The notes under the pieces: generated by a model
Seen by the model: the letters and a program-made list of their open reading frames with translations, nothing else
Database searches by the model: none
Told to the model about the DNA's origin: nothing
Part shown: one piece after another, positions 26,815 to 35,998 of the stretch
Layout: the number at the start of each line of letters is the position of its first letter
Position numbering within the stretch: position 1 is the first letter of the stretch
Program-made: the position numbers and the translations under genes
Assembly (NCBI RefSeq): GCF_012273655.1
Contig: NZ_JAAWWP010000031.1
Coordinates: forward strand, 1 to 59,741
Direction of reading: 5' to 3'
Source: Streptomyces physcomitrii
GTDB taxonomy: Bacteria; Actinomycetota; Actinomycetes; Streptomycetales; Streptomycetaceae
Length of the DNA stretch: 59,741 bases

Positions 26815-27543
26815 ATGGGGACGCGCGGTTCTGGTGGGCGGGCCGAGCCGCCGGTGGCGGTCGTCGGGTGGGCGGAGGCCTGGGAGTTCCGGCTCGACAC
26901 CGAGGAGCGGCCCGCCCGTGGTCGCCGGAAGAAGGCAGTGCACGGGCCGCTCGCCTTCCGGGTCCCCGGCGGCTGGGGTGAGCAACGTGTCCTCGCGCCC
27001 TGTGCCTTCCCCGCCGGGGAGGACAGCAGCCTGGGCCGCTTCACCGGTCTGCGCGTCTGCACGGACCCCGCCGGGGTCACCCTGCTGTGCAGTGTGGGCG
27101 CCGCCGAGGACGAGGCGGGGATGCGCGCGTTCCCGGTGCGCGACGCGGCGGGCGCCGAGATCGGACGGGTCCGTACCGCCGCTCCGCTGCGCAAGGTGCT
27201 CAATCCGGAGTGGTTCCTCGACCAGCCCGGCCGGCCCGAGGTCGTCAGCCGGCACGACTGGGCGCGGGGCTCGGCGAGCGAAGTCGTCCTGCGCGGCGCC
27301 GGGAAGGCCACCCTCAGCGTGCTGGGCAGCATGCTGTCCCCCGGCGAGGGCGGCGACCGGCCCTCGGCGCGCAGAGCCCGCGAGTGGCGCGCGGACGGCG
27401 AGCTGGTGATGACCTCCGACGCGAACCGCGCCTTCCTGCTCCGGGCGGACTGGCTCGACCGGCGCCTCGTCTTCGCCTACGCCCTGCTGCGCACCCGCGT
27501 CTCCCGCAAGCACCCCGCGCTGGCGCTGCTGCCGGAGTCCTGA
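26815..27543 (+). CDS. Unknown protein, possibly LURP-one-like fold
   Basis: A 242-residue soluble protein. ATG 26815 has GGGGAGG about 6 bases upstream. I do not recognise a catalytic motif. The pattern of short strands (DAAGAEIGRVRTAAPL, ASEVVLRGAGKATLSVLGSML, REWRADGELVMTS) followed by a C-terminal helix with DRRLVFAYALL resembles LURP-one/tubby-like scramblase-related folds, but this is only an impression. It has no signal peptide or membrane segment and lies between the ABC pair and a GntR regulator, with no sign of an operon. Confidence 0.7.
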   Translation: MGTRGSGGRAEPPVAVVGWAEAWEFRLDTEERPARGRRKKAVHGPLAFRVPGGWGEQRVLAPCAFPAGEDSSLGRFTGLRVCTDPAGVTLLCSVGAAEDEAGMRAFPVRDAAGAEIGRVRTAAPLRKVLNPEWFLDQPGRPEVVSRHDWARGSASEVVLRGAGKATLSVLGSMLSPGEGGDRPSARRAREWRADGELVMTSDANRAFLLRADWLDRRLVFAYALLRTRVSRKHPALALLPES

Positions 27544-27656
27544 GCGGCCGGTGAGCGGAGCCCGTAACCCGGAGGCAAGCTCGCGCCGCTCGGAGAAACC
27601 CCCGCTTCACACACGGACACTCCCCGGGAAACACCGCCCTCCTACCGTCCTGGGAC

Positions 27657-28403
27657 ATGGACACAGGGCTGTATACGCAGGTGGACACGGACCGGGATCC
27701 CCCGGGACCCGCACCCCGGGAGCCGTTGCTGCCGCACCGTGACCGGGTCTACGCGCTGCTGCGCGAGGAGTTGCTCGGCGGGCGGATCGGGCCCCGGGAG
27801 CGGCTCGGGGAGGTGCGGCTCGCGGGGCGGTACGGGGTGTCCCGTACGCCGGTGCGCGAAGCCCTCGCCTGGTTGCGCGCGGACGGTCTGATCGAACGCG
27901 GCGACGGGGGCTACTTCCCGGTCGTACCGAATCTGGCGCAGCTGCGTGACCTGTACGAACTGCGGGTGACCCTGGAGCTGCGCGGGGTGGCCCGCGCGCT
28001 CGAGGACCCCTCGGTGCGGCACGACCCCGTGCTGCTCGGGGCGGAGCTGGAGCGCTGGTACGCGCTGCGGGCCGCCCCGCCGCGGCCCGATCCGCAGTTC
28101 GTCGTCCTGGACGAGGAGTTCCACACCGCGCTCTCCCGGGCCTCGGGGAATCCGGCGCTGACCGAGGCGCTGACCGCGGTGAACCGGAAGATCCGCCGGG
28201 TGAGGATGTACGACTTCCTGACCCAGGAGCGGGTGGACACCACCATCACCGAACACATCGAGATCATGGAACTCGTCCGCGGGGGACGCCTCGACGAGGG
28301 CCACCGCGCCCTGCACGAGCACGTCGGCGCCTCGATGGACGTGGTCCTGGAGCACGCCCGCCGGGCCCTGACCCAGATGGCCCTGCACACCGGCCAGGCC
28401 TGA
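27657..28403 (+). CDS. GntR-family regulator (FCD) of the urea locus
   Basis: A 248-residue regulator. ATG 27657. The winged helix has RERLGEVRLAGRYGVSRTPVREALAWLRADGLIER; the FCD domain has LDEEFHTALSRASGNPAL and ITEHIEIMELV, with His and Asp positions that could bind a metal and a carboxylate effector. It precedes an NCS1 permease, urea carboxylase and allophanate hydrolase on the same strand and is the obvious regulator of that set. A GTATAC core inside its first codons fits the GntR operator form and may give autoregulation. The natural effector (urea, allophanate or a purine breakdown product) is not known. Confidence 0.9.
   Translation: MDTGLYTQVDTDRDPPGPAPREPLLPHRDRVYALLREELLGGRIGPRERLGEVRLAGRYGVSRTPVREALAWLRADGLIERGDGGYFPVVPNLAQLRDLYELRVTLELRGVARALEDPSVRHDPVLLGAELERWYALRAAPPRPDPQFVVLDEEFHTALSRASGNPALTEALTAVNRKIRRVRMYDFLTQERVDTTITEHIEIMELVRGGRLDEGHRALHEHVGASMDVVLEHARRALTQMALHTGQA
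27671..27676. promoter_or_regulatory. Possible GntR operator core GTATAC
   Basis: CTGTATACGCAG lies at codons 4-8 of the GntR gene. GntR/FCD sites commonly follow (T)nGTnnnACn(A), so this could be an autoregulatory site. It is weak evidence without other copies; none was clear upstream of the permease. Confidence 0.3.
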
Positions 28404-28638
28404 GCACCCTCTCCGCCCCTCCCCCATGCGCCCTCGCCACGTGGCGCTCCCCCTCTTCCACCCGCCCGACGCGGTCACCCCCGCCCCCGGGCACCCCCGG
28501 CCCCTCCATCCGCTCCCCGGGCCACCCGCGCACCCGCATCCGCATCCGTACTCCCGCAGCGCCGAGGACGTCGCACCGGGACACGGCCCCGTGCCGTGAG
28601 TGAGCCCCTGCACTCCCCCAGCAGCAAGGAGGCGTGGC

Positions 28639-30348
28639 ATGAGCGTCGAGCCACGACTGAAGGATTCCGCCGGACCGGCCGCCCCGCCGGAGCCCGCGGA
28701 CCCCGGCACCGCACCGCGGGCCACCGAGGAGACGGCGGCCGGCCAGGCGGTGCGGGAGACCCTGGAGGACTACACCCTCCGCTTCGCGCCGCGCGGTTAC
28801 CGCCGCTGGTCGCCGATGGTGGTGGCCACCACGGCGCTCGGCGGCATCGCCTATATGGCCGACTTCTCCATCGGCGCGGGCATCGCCTTCTCGCACGGCA
28901 CCGGCAACGCGCTGTACGCGATCGCGCTCGCCGCCGTCGTCATCTTCGTGACCGGCTTCCCGCTCGCCTACTACGCGGCGCGCTACAACATCGACCTGGA
29001 CCTGATCACCCGCGGCTCCGGCTTCGGCTACTACGGCTCGGTCCTGACCAGCGTGATCTTCGCCAGCTTCACCTTCATCTTCTTCGCGCTCGAAGGCTCG
29101 ATCATGGCGCAGGGCCTCAAGCTGGGCCTCGATCTGCCGCTGTGGCTGGGCTATCTGCTCTCCACCTGCCTGGTGATCCCGCTGGTGATCTACGGGATGA
29201 AGGCGCTGAGCACGCTCCAGGTGTGGACCACGCCGATCTGGCTGCTGCTCATGGTCGGCCCGCTGGTCTATCTGATCGCCGAGGACCCGGGGACCGTGGA
29301 CCGCTTCCTCGGCTACCCGGGCACCGGCGCGGACGGCGGCGGGATCAGCACCGCCTCGGTGCTGCTCGGCGCGGGCGTCTGCCTCTCGCTGATCGCGCAG
29401 ATCGGCGAGCAGATCGACTATCTGCGCTTCATGCCGCCGAAGACCGAGGAGAACAGGCGGAGTTGGTGGGCGGCCGTGGTGATGGCCGGCCCCGGCTGGG
29501 TGGTGCTCGGCGCGCTCAAGCAGGCCATCGGGGTCTTCCTGGCGGTGTACGTACTGGCCGAGGTGGGCCCGGCGGCGGCGACCGAACCGATCCAGCAGTT
29601 CAAGGGCGCCTTCGACACCATGATGCCGTCCTGGCTGGTGCTGCCGCTCGCGGTGGTCCTGGTGGTGATCAGCCAGATCAAGATCAATGTCACCAACGCC
29701 TACTCCGGCTCGCTGGCCTGGACCAACTCCTTCACCCGGGTGACCAGGCGCTACCCGGGACGTCTGGTGTTCGTCCTGGTCAACCTGGGCATCGCGCTCA
29801 CGCTGATGGAGGCGGACATGTTCAGCTTCCTCAACGACATCCTCAGCTTCTACGCGAACTGCGCGATCGCCTGGGTGGTCACCGTGGCCACCGACATCAT
29901 GGTCAACAAGTACCTGCTGAAGCTGTCCCCGCTCGCCCCCGAGTTCCGCCGGGGCATGCTCTACGCGGTCAACCCGGTGGGCGTGGTCGCCTTCACCGCG
30001 GCCTCGGGCCTGTCCATCGCGATGTACTTCCATCTGCTCGGCGACGCGCTCCAGCCGTACTCGCCGGTGGCCGCCGTCGTCCTGGCCTTCGTGCTCACCC
30101 CCGTCATGGCCCTTGCCACCAAGGGGCGTTACTACCTGCGGCGCACCACGGACGGCATCGAGGAACCGCTGCTCGACGCGGAGGGCAACCCGAGCGGCAC
30201 CCCGTACACCTGCCATGTCTGCCGGCAGGAATACGAGCGCCCCGACCTCACGGCCTGCCAGGCGCACCAGGACGTCGTCTGCTCGCTGTGCCTGAGCACC
30301 GACCGCACCGGCGCCCACGTACTGCCGCCCGCGCCCGCCCCCGCGTAG
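28639..30348 (+). CDS. NCS1-family permease with C-terminal zinc-finger tail
   Basis: A 569-residue membrane transporter. ATG 28639 has AAGGAGG 5 bases upstream. About twelve hydrophobic helices (residues about 60-500) with NCS1 features such as ALGGIAYMADFSIGAGIAF and IDLDLITRGSGFGYYGS indicate proton- or sodium-linked uptake of a nucleobase, allantoin, urea or related compound. Placement before urea carboxylase suggests uptake of urea or a urea-yielding nitrogen source. Unusually, the cytosolic tail (about 520-560) contains CHVC-x11-CQAH-x4-CSLC, a six-ligand zinc-finger-like cluster starting at Cys525, followed by Pro/Ala. Such a tail is not part of the transporter fold and may regulate it. 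Confidence 0.88.
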   Translation: MSVEPRLKDSAGPAAPPEPADPGTAPRATEETAAGQAVRETLEDYTLRFAPRGYRRWSPMVVATTALGGIAYMADFSIGAGIAFSHGTGNALYAIALAAVVIFVTGFPLAYYAARYNIDLDLITRGSGFGYYGSVLTSVIFASFTFIFFALEGSIMAQGLKLGLDLPLWLGYLLSTCLVIPLVIYGMKALSTLQVWTTPIWLLLMVGPLVYLIAEDPGTVDRFLGYPGTGADGGGISTASVLLGAGVCLSLIAQIGEQIDYLRFMPPKTEENRRSWWAAVVMAGPGWVVLGALKQAIGVFLAVYVLAEVGPAAATEPIQQFKGAFDTMMPSWLVLPLAVVLVVISQIKINVTNAYSGSLAWTNSFTRVTRRYPGRLVFVLVNLGIALTLMEADMFSFLNDILSFYANCAIAWVVTVATDIMVNKYLLKLSPLAPEFRRGMLYAVNPVGVVAFTAASGLSIAMYFHLLGDALQPYSPVAAVVLAFVLTPVMALATKGRYYLRRTTDGIEEPLLDAEGNPSGTPYTCHVCRQEYERPDLTACQAHQDVVCSLCLSTDRTGAHVLPPAPAPA

Positions 30349-30354
30349 CTCCTC

Positions 30355-30385
30355 GCGCCCGGCGTGCGCCGCGCGCGCCGGGCGC
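30355..30385 (+). terminator. Hairpin between permease and urea carboxylase genes
   Basis: The stem GCGCCCGGC (30355-30363) pairs with GCCGGGCGC (30377-30385), 7 bases after the permease stop. It may end the permease transcript or only reduce read-through, since the enzyme genes follow 100 bases later. Confidence 0.55.
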
Positions 30386-30485
30386 CCCCACCTCGTACCG
30401 CACCCGCCCGTGCGTCCGCGACGCACCAGCCGACAGCACGCCCCCGCACCCCCGCTTCCCGTAGCGCTCCCGGAGGAGATGCCCC

Positions 30486-33400
30486 GTGTTCGACACCCTG
30501 CTCGTCGCCAACCGCGGTGAGATTGCCTGCCGGATCATCCGCAGCGCGCGGATGCTGGGCCTCGCCACCGTCGCGGTGTACTCCGACGCCGACAGTGCCG
30601 CCCCCCATGTACGGATGGCGGACGAGGCGGTACGGCTCGGTCCGGCGCCGCCCGCCGAGAGCTATCTGCGCGCCGAGGCCGTGCTCGCGGCGGCCCTCGA
30701 CACCGGCGCCGGGGCCGTCCACCCGGGGTACGGATTCCTGTCCGAGAACGCGGAGTTCGCCGCCGCGGTGGAGGCGGCGGGCCTGGTCTTCGCCGGGCCG
30801 ACCCCGCGCCAGCTGGAGGTCTTCGGCGCCAAGCACACCGCCCGCGCCGCCGCCGAGCGGGCCGGGGTGCCGCTGCTCGCCGGCACCGGACTGCTCGGCG
30901 GACAGGGGGAGGCCCTGGAGCGGGCCGCGGAGATCGGCTATCCGGTGATGCTCAAGTCGACCGGCGGAGGCGGCGGCATCGGCATGCAGCCCTGCGCCTC
31001 GCCCGGGGAACTGGCCGCCGCCTTCCCGCGGGTGACCCGGCTCGCGCAGAGCGGCTTCGGCGACGCCGGGGTCTTCCTGGAGCGGTACGTGCCCCGGGCC
31101 CGCCATGTCGAGGTGCAGGTCTTCGGCGACGGCGGCGGCCGGGTGGTCAGCCTCGGCGACCGCGACTGCAGCCTCCAGCGCCGCAACCAGAAGGTGGTCG
31201 AGGAGGCCCCGGCGCCCGCGCTGCCCCCGGCGGTGCGCGAACAACTGCACCGCAGCGCACGGGAGTTGTGCGCCTCGGTGGACTACCGCTCCGCGGGCAC
31301 CGTGGAGTTCGTCTACGACCCGGACCGCGCGGAGGCCGCCTTCCTGGAGGTCAACACCCGGCTCCAGGTGGAGCATCCGGTGACCGAGGAGATCACCGGC
31401 GTCGACCTGGTCGGCTGGATGCTGCGGCTGGCCCGCGGCGAGCGGGACCTCCTCGACCAGGTGCCCGAGGACGGACCGCCGCGCACCGGGCACGCGGTCG
31501 AGGCCCGGGTCTACGCCGAGGACCCGGAGCAGGAGTACCGGCCGAGCTCCGGGCTGCTCACCCGGGTCGCCCTGCCGGAGGGGGTCCGGGTGGACGGCTG
31601 GGCGGAGACCGGCCAGGAGATCTCCCCGGTCTACGATCCGCTGCTGGCCAAGATCGTCGCCACCGGCGCCGACCGCGCCGAGGCCTTCGCCCGGCTCGCG
31701 GACGCCCTGGAGCGGACCCGCTTCGACGGGGTGGAGACCAACCTCGGCCTGCTCGCGGCGAGTTGCCGCGAGCCGGAGGTGCTGCGCGCCGCCCACACCA
31801 CCGGCACCCTGGCCCGGCTCGGCGACCCCCGGCCCCGGATCGACGTGGTGCGCGGCGGCACCCTGACCACCGTGCAGGACTGGCCGGGCCGTACCGGCTA
31901 CTGGGAGGTGGGCGTCCCGCCGAGCGGGCCGATGGACGACCTCTCCTTCCGGCTCGGCAACACCGCGCTCGGCAATCCGGCGGGCGCCCCGGGCCTGGAG
32001 TGCACCCTGGAGGGCCCGGCCCTGCGCTTCAGGCTGCCCACCACGGTCTGCGTCACCGGCGCCCCGGCCGAGGTCACCGTGGACGGCCGCCGGGTCCGCC
32101 AGTGGGAGCCGGTGGAGGTGCCCGCCGGTGCCGTGCTGGACGTGGGCACGCCCGAGGGTCCCGGGATGCGCACCTACGTCCTGGTCCGCGGCGGCCTCGA
32201 CCTGCCCGGCTACCTCGGCAGCACCGCGACCTTCACCCTCGGCCGCTTCGGCGGGCACGGCGGGCGGGCGCTGCGCACCGGCGATGTGCTCCGCCCGGCC
32301 GCAGTGCCCGCCGACGCCCCCGCGCCCGCGCCGGTCCCCGCGGCCGAGCGGCCCCGCTTCACCGCGCACTGGCGGATCGCGGTCGCCGAAGGACCGCACC
32401 CGGCACCGGACTTCCTCACCCGAGCCGGACTCGACACGGTCCTCGCCGCCGAGTGGAAGGTCTCCGCGCAGTCCGCGCGCACCGGCGTACGGCTGATCGG
32501 GCCGAAGCCCGAGTGGGCCCGCCCGGACGGCGGCGAGGCCGGGCTGCACCCCTCCAATGTGCACGACACCGCCTACTCGGTCGGCGCGGTCAACTTCACC
32601 GGGGACACCCCCGCGATCCTCGGCCCGGACGGCCCGAGCCTCGGCGGCTTCGCCTGTCCGGTCACCATCGTCAGCGCCGAGCGCTGGAAGACCGGGCAGC
32701 TGCGGCCGGGCGACACGGTGCGCCTCGTCCCGGTCCCCGAGGCGCACGCGGACGCGCTGCGGCAGGCGCCCGCCCTGCTCAGCAGCGCCGGGGAGCAGGG
32801 CGCCCGGGACGGCGACGACGGGGTGCTCGCCCGCCGCCCCGCCACCGGCGGCGACCCGGAGGTGGTCTACCGGCGCGGCGCCGACGACAACATCCTGGTC
32901 GAGTACGGGCCGATGGCGCTCGACCTCGGCCTGCGGATGCGGGTGCACGCCCTGGCCGCGCACCTGTCCACGCACCGCCCCGCGGGACTGGTCGACATGA
33001 CCCCGGGGGTGCGCTCCCTGCATCTGCACACCGACCCGGACGTCCTGCCGCTGCGCACCCTGCTCGGACTGCTGCGCGAGGCGGAGGAGGCGCTGCCCGC
33101 GACCGGTGAACTGACCGTGCCCAGCAGGGAGGTCCATCTGCCGCTCGCCTGGGACGACCCGACGGTGGACGAGGCGATCGCGCGCTACGAGGCCTCGGTG
33201 CGCTCCGGGGCGCCCTGGAATCCGTCCAATATCGAGTTCATCCGCCGCGTCAACGGACTGGAGAGTGTCGAGGCGGTGCGCCGGACGGTCTTCGACGCCC
33301 GCTACCTCGTCCTCGGGCTCGGCGACGTCTACCTCGGCGCGCCCGCCGCCACCCCGCTCGACCCGCGGCACCGCCTGGTCACCACCAAGTACAACCCGGC

Positions 33401-34082
33401 ACGCACCTGGACCGCCGAGGCGGGCGTCGGCATCGGCGGCTCGTATCTGTGCGTCTACGGGATGGAGAGCCCCGGCGGCTACCAGCTGATCGGGCGGACG
33501 GTGCCGATCTGGGGCGGGCTGCGCCCGGGCCGCTCCTTCCAGGACGGGGTGCCCTGGCTGCTGCGCTTCTTCGACCGGATCGTCTGGCACCCGGTCGAAC
33601 CGGCCGAACTCCTCGATCGGCGGGCCGACTTGGCGGCCGGGCGCAGCGAGGTGGACATCCGCCCCGGGGAGTTCTCGCTCGCCGCGCACGAGCGCTTCCT
33701 CGCCGCGCACGCCGCGGACATCGCCGCCTTCCGCCAGCGCCAGTCGGCCGCCTTCGAGGCCGAGCGGCAGGCCTGGGAGGCCGCGGGCGAGTTCGCCACC
33801 GAGGAGGTGCCCGCCGCCGCCCCGGCCGCGCCCGCGTACCAGGTGCAGCCCGGGGGAACGCTGGTGGACGCGCCGCTGAGTTCGAGCGTCTGGAAGGTGG
33901 CGGCGCCCGCGGGCACCCGGGTGGCGGCCGGTGCCCCGCTGGTCGTCCTCGAAGCCATGAAGATGGAGGTGGTGGTGCGGGCGCCCGCCGACGGTGTCGT
34001 CGCCGAGGTGCTCGTCACCCCGGGCCAGCAGATCGACGCCGGGACCCCGCTGACCGTCCTCGCACGGGAGGAAGCCGCATGA
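30486..34082 (+). CDS. uca: Urea carboxylase
   Basis: A 1198-residue biotin-dependent enzyme that makes allophanate from urea, bicarbonate and ATP. GTG 30486 follows GGAGGAG. Domains in order: biotin carboxylase (1-450) with FDTLLVANRGEIACRIIRSA, KSTGGGGGIGMQ and EVNTRLQVEHPVTE; carboxyltransferase part A, KipA-like (about 455-790) with TVQDWPGRTGYWEVGVPPSG; part B, KipI-like (about 800-1010); and a C-terminal biotinyl domain with EAMKME, modified Lys1159. Its stop overlaps the start of allophanate hydrolase by ATGA. Carboxyguanidine deiminase (CgdAB) genes, typical of the guanidine-specific relatives, are absent, and so is a guanidine riboswitch by eye. A true urea enzyme is therefore favoured, though residue-level specificity was not tested. 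Confidence 0.94.
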   Translation: MFDTLLVANRGEIACRIIRSARMLGLATVAVYSDADSAAPHVRMADEAVRLGPAPPAESYLRAEAVLAAALDTGAGAVHPGYGFLSENAEFAAAVEAAGLVFAGPTPRQLEVFGAKHTARAAAERAGVPLLAGTGLLGGQGEALERAAEIGYPVMLKSTGGGGGIGMQPCASPGELAAAFPRVTRLAQSGFGDAGVFLERYVPRARHVEVQVFGDGGGRVVSLGDRDCSLQRRNQKVVEEAPAPALPPAVREQLHRSARELCASVDYRSAGTVEFVYDPDRAEAAFLEVNTRLQVEHPVTEEITGVDLVGWMLRLARGERDLLDQVPEDGPPRTGHAVEARVYAEDPEQEYRPSSGLLTRVALPEGVRVDGWAETGQEISPVYDPLLAKIVATGADRAEAFARLADALERTRFDGVETNLGLLAASCREPEVLRAAHTTGTLARLGDPRPRIDVVRGGTLTTVQDWPGRTGYWEVGVPPSGPMDDLSFRLGNTALGNPAGAPGLECTLEGPALRFRLPTTVCVTGAPAEVTVDGRRVRQWEPVEVPAGAVLDVGTPEGPGMRTYVLVRGGLDLPGYLGSTATFTLGRFGGHGGRALRTGDVLRPAAVPADAPAPAPVPAAERPRFTAHWRIAVAEGPHPAPDFLTRAGLDTVLAAEWKVSAQSARTGVRLIGPKPEWARPDGGEAGLHPSNVHDTAYSVGAVNFTGDTPAILGPDGPSLGGFACPVTIVSAERWKTGQLRPGDTVRLVPVPEAHADALRQAPALLSSAGEQGARDGDDGVLARRPATGGDPEVVYRRGADDNILVEYGPMALDLGLRMRVHALAAHLSTHRPAGLVDMTPGVRSLHLHTDPDVLPLRTLLGLLREAEEALPATGELTVPSREVHLPLAWDDPTVDEAIARYEASVRSGAPWNPSNIEFIRRVNGLESVEAVRRTVFDARYLVLGLGDVYLGAPAATPLDPRHRLVTTKYNPARTWTAEAGVGIGGSYLCVYGMESPGGYQLIGRTVPIWGGLRPGRSFQDGVPWLLRFFDRIVWHPVEPAELLDRRADLAAGRSEVDIRPGEFSLAAHERFLAAHAADIAAFRQRQSAAFEAERQAWEAAGEFATEEVPAAAPAAPAYQVQPGGTLVDAPLSSSVWKVAAPAGTRVAAGAPLVVLEAMKMEVVVRAPADGVVAEVLVTPGQQIDAGTPLTVLAREEAA

Positions 34083-35881
34083 AGCCCTCGTCCCCCGCCC
34101 CCCACCCCACCGTCGAGGCGCGCGTCGAGGCCGCCTACCGCCGGATCGAGGAGGCCGCGCGCCCCGAGGTCTGGATCACCCTGCGCCCCCAGGAGGGGGT
34201 GCGGGCCGAGGCGCGGACCCTGGACGCCCGGCTCGCCGCCGGGGAGCAACTCCCGCTCGCCGGGCTGCTCATGGCGGTCAAGGACAACATCGACGTGGTC
34301 GGCCTGCCCACCACGGCGGCCTGTCCCTCCTACGCCTACCGGCCGAGCGCCTCCGCGACGGCCGTGCAGCGGCTGACGGACGCGGGCGCCCTGGTGCTCG
34401 GCAAGACCAATATGGACCAGTTCGCCACCGGGCTCGTCGGCACCCGCAGCCCCTACGGCGCGGTGCGCGGGGCCGCCGACCCGGAACTGATCTCCGGCGG
34501 CTCCAGTTCGGGTTCGGCGGTGGCGGTCGCCCTCGGCATCGCGGACTTCGCCCTGGGCACCGACACCGCGGGCTCCGGGCGGGTGCCCGCCGCGCTCGGC
34601 GGTCTGGTCGGGATCAAGCCCACCCTGGGCCTGGTCCCCGCCACCGGGGTGGTCCCGGCGGCCCGGCCCTACGACTGCGTCACCGTCTTCGCCGCCACGC
34701 TGACCACCGCGCAGCGCGCCCTCACCGTGATGACCGGCCCGGACGAGGGGGACCCGCGCAGCCGCGACTGGCCCGCCGGGGTACGGCTCGCCGCGCCGGC
34801 GCGCCCGCGCCTCGCGGTCCCCCGGGCGGCCGACCTCGCCCCGCTCAGCCCCGGCGCCCGCGCCGCCTTCGCCACCGCGCTCGACCGGCTGGCGGCCGCC
34901 GGGGCGCGGACCGAGGTCCTCGACGTGAGCCCGCTCCTGGAGGCCGCGCGGCTGCTCTACGAAGGGGCGCTGGTGGCCGAACGGTACGCCGCCGTGGGCG
35001 AGTTCCTCGAAGGGCGCCCCGCGGACGCGGACCCCACGGTGGCGAAGATCGTGCTGGCCGCGGCCTCGATCCCCGCCGCGGCGCTCGCCGCCGACCAGGA
35101 GCGGCTCGACATCTTCCGGGCGCGGGCCGGGCGCCTCCTGGACGGCTTCGACGCGCTGGTGCTGCCGACCACGACCGGGCACCCCAGCCTGGCCGAGGTC
35201 GCGGCGGACCCGGTGGGCGTCAACTCCCGCCTGGGCACCTACACCAACTTCGTGAACCTCCTGGACATGGCGGCCGTCGCCGTCCCCGCGGGCGAGGCCG
35301 ACGGGACCCCCTTCGGGGTGAGCGTGATCAGCCGCGCCTTCGAGGACCAGGCCGCCCTGGACATCGCCGCCCTGCTCACCGGGGAGCGGTCCGCGCCGCC
35401 CTACCCGGGCACCGGCACCGACCTCGCGGTCTTCGGCGCGCATCTGCGCGGGCAGCCCCTGAATCCCCAACTCACCGCGCTGGGCGCCCGGTTCGCGGGC
35501 GAGCTGCGCACCGCGCCGGACTACCGCCTGTTCGCCCTCGGTACCGTGCCGCCGAAACCGGGCCTGGTCCGGGTGGCCCCCGGGAAGGGCGCCGCGCTCA
35601 CCGGGGAGCGCTGGACCCTCTCGCCCGCCGCCCTCGGCCGCTTCCTCGCCGAGCTGCCCCCGCCCATGGCGCTGGGCCGGATCCGGCTCGACGACGGCAG
35701 CTGGGTGCTCGGCTTCCAGTGCGATCCGCACTCCGCGGCCGCCGGGCACGACATCACCGCGTACGGGGGGTGGCTCGCGTATCTGGCGGCCGGGGCGGCG
35801 GACGGGAAGCGTCCGACGGGCCCGGAGGACGCCCCGGCCGGGGAGGCGCCCGGTTCCGCGCCGGAGACGGCCGCCCGGTAG
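34079..35881 (+). CDS. atzF: Allophanate hydrolase
   Basis: A 600-residue enzyme that hydrolyses allophanate to ammonia and carbon dioxide, the second half of ATP-dependent urea breakdown. ATG 34079 overlaps the urea carboxylase stop (ATGA), giving coupled translation. The amidase-signature domain (about 15-450) has the Ser-cisSer-Lys triad: Lys in LMAVKDNIDV, cis-Ser and nucleophile Ser in ISGGSSSGSAVAVALG and LGTDTAGSGRVPA. The C-terminal domain (about 470-580), with LFALGTVPPKPGLVRV and YGGWLAYLAAGA, is the AtzF-type second domain, so the enzyme is full length. A large hairpin follows. Confidence 0.94.
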   Translation: MKPSSPAPHPTVEARVEAAYRRIEEAARPEVWITLRPQEGVRAEARTLDARLAAGEQLPLAGLLMAVKDNIDVVGLPTTAACPSYAYRPSASATAVQRLTDAGALVLGKTNMDQFATGLVGTRSPYGAVRGAADPELISGGSSSGSAVAVALGIADFALGTDTAGSGRVPAALGGLVGIKPTLGLVPATGVVPAARPYDCVTVFAATLTTAQRALTVMTGPDEGDPRSRDWPAGVRLAAPARPRLAVPRAADLAPLSPGARAAFATALDRLAAAGARTEVLDVSPLLEAARLLYEGALVAERYAAVGEFLEGRPADADPTVAKIVLAAASIPAAALAADQERLDIFRARAGRLLDGFDALVLPTTTGHPSLAEVAADPVGVNSRLGTYTNFVNLLDMAAVAVPAGEADGTPFGVSVISRAFEDQAALDIAALLTGERSAPPYPGTGTDLAVFGAHLRGQPLNPQLTALGARFAGELRTAPDYRLFALGTVPPKPGLVRVAPGKGAALTGERWTLSPAALGRFLAELPPPMALGRIRLDDGSWVLGFQCDPHSAAAGHDITAYGGWLAYLAAGAADGKRPTGPEDAPAGEAPGSAPETAAR

Positions 35882-35952
35882 CAACCGCCGGGTTTGCTAA
35901 GGCGAGCCGCCCTGGCGAGGTGAACGGGCGGGCGGCGGGGCCCGGTTGAGGC

Positions 35953-35998
35953 GCGGCGGGCGGGTGCGGGCGGGGGCCCGCGCCCGCCCGCCCGCCGC
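35953..35998 (+). terminator. Large GC hairpin ending the urea operon
   Basis: The outer stem GCGGCGGGCGGG (35953-35964) pairs perfectly with CCCGCCCGCCGC (35987-35998), about 70 bases after the atzF stop. Confidence 0.65.

Noticed and set aside
28404..28638. Guanidine-I (ykkC) riboswitch before the permease
   Set aside because: The region is a C-rich pyrimidine stretch without the conserved helices or ACGR motifs.
30132..33710. Very long open frame antisense to urea carboxylase
   Set aside because: Its translation is low-complexity Gly/Ala/Arg/Val with no domain, and the sense strand encodes a complete enzyme. It is a codon-bias shadow of high GC.
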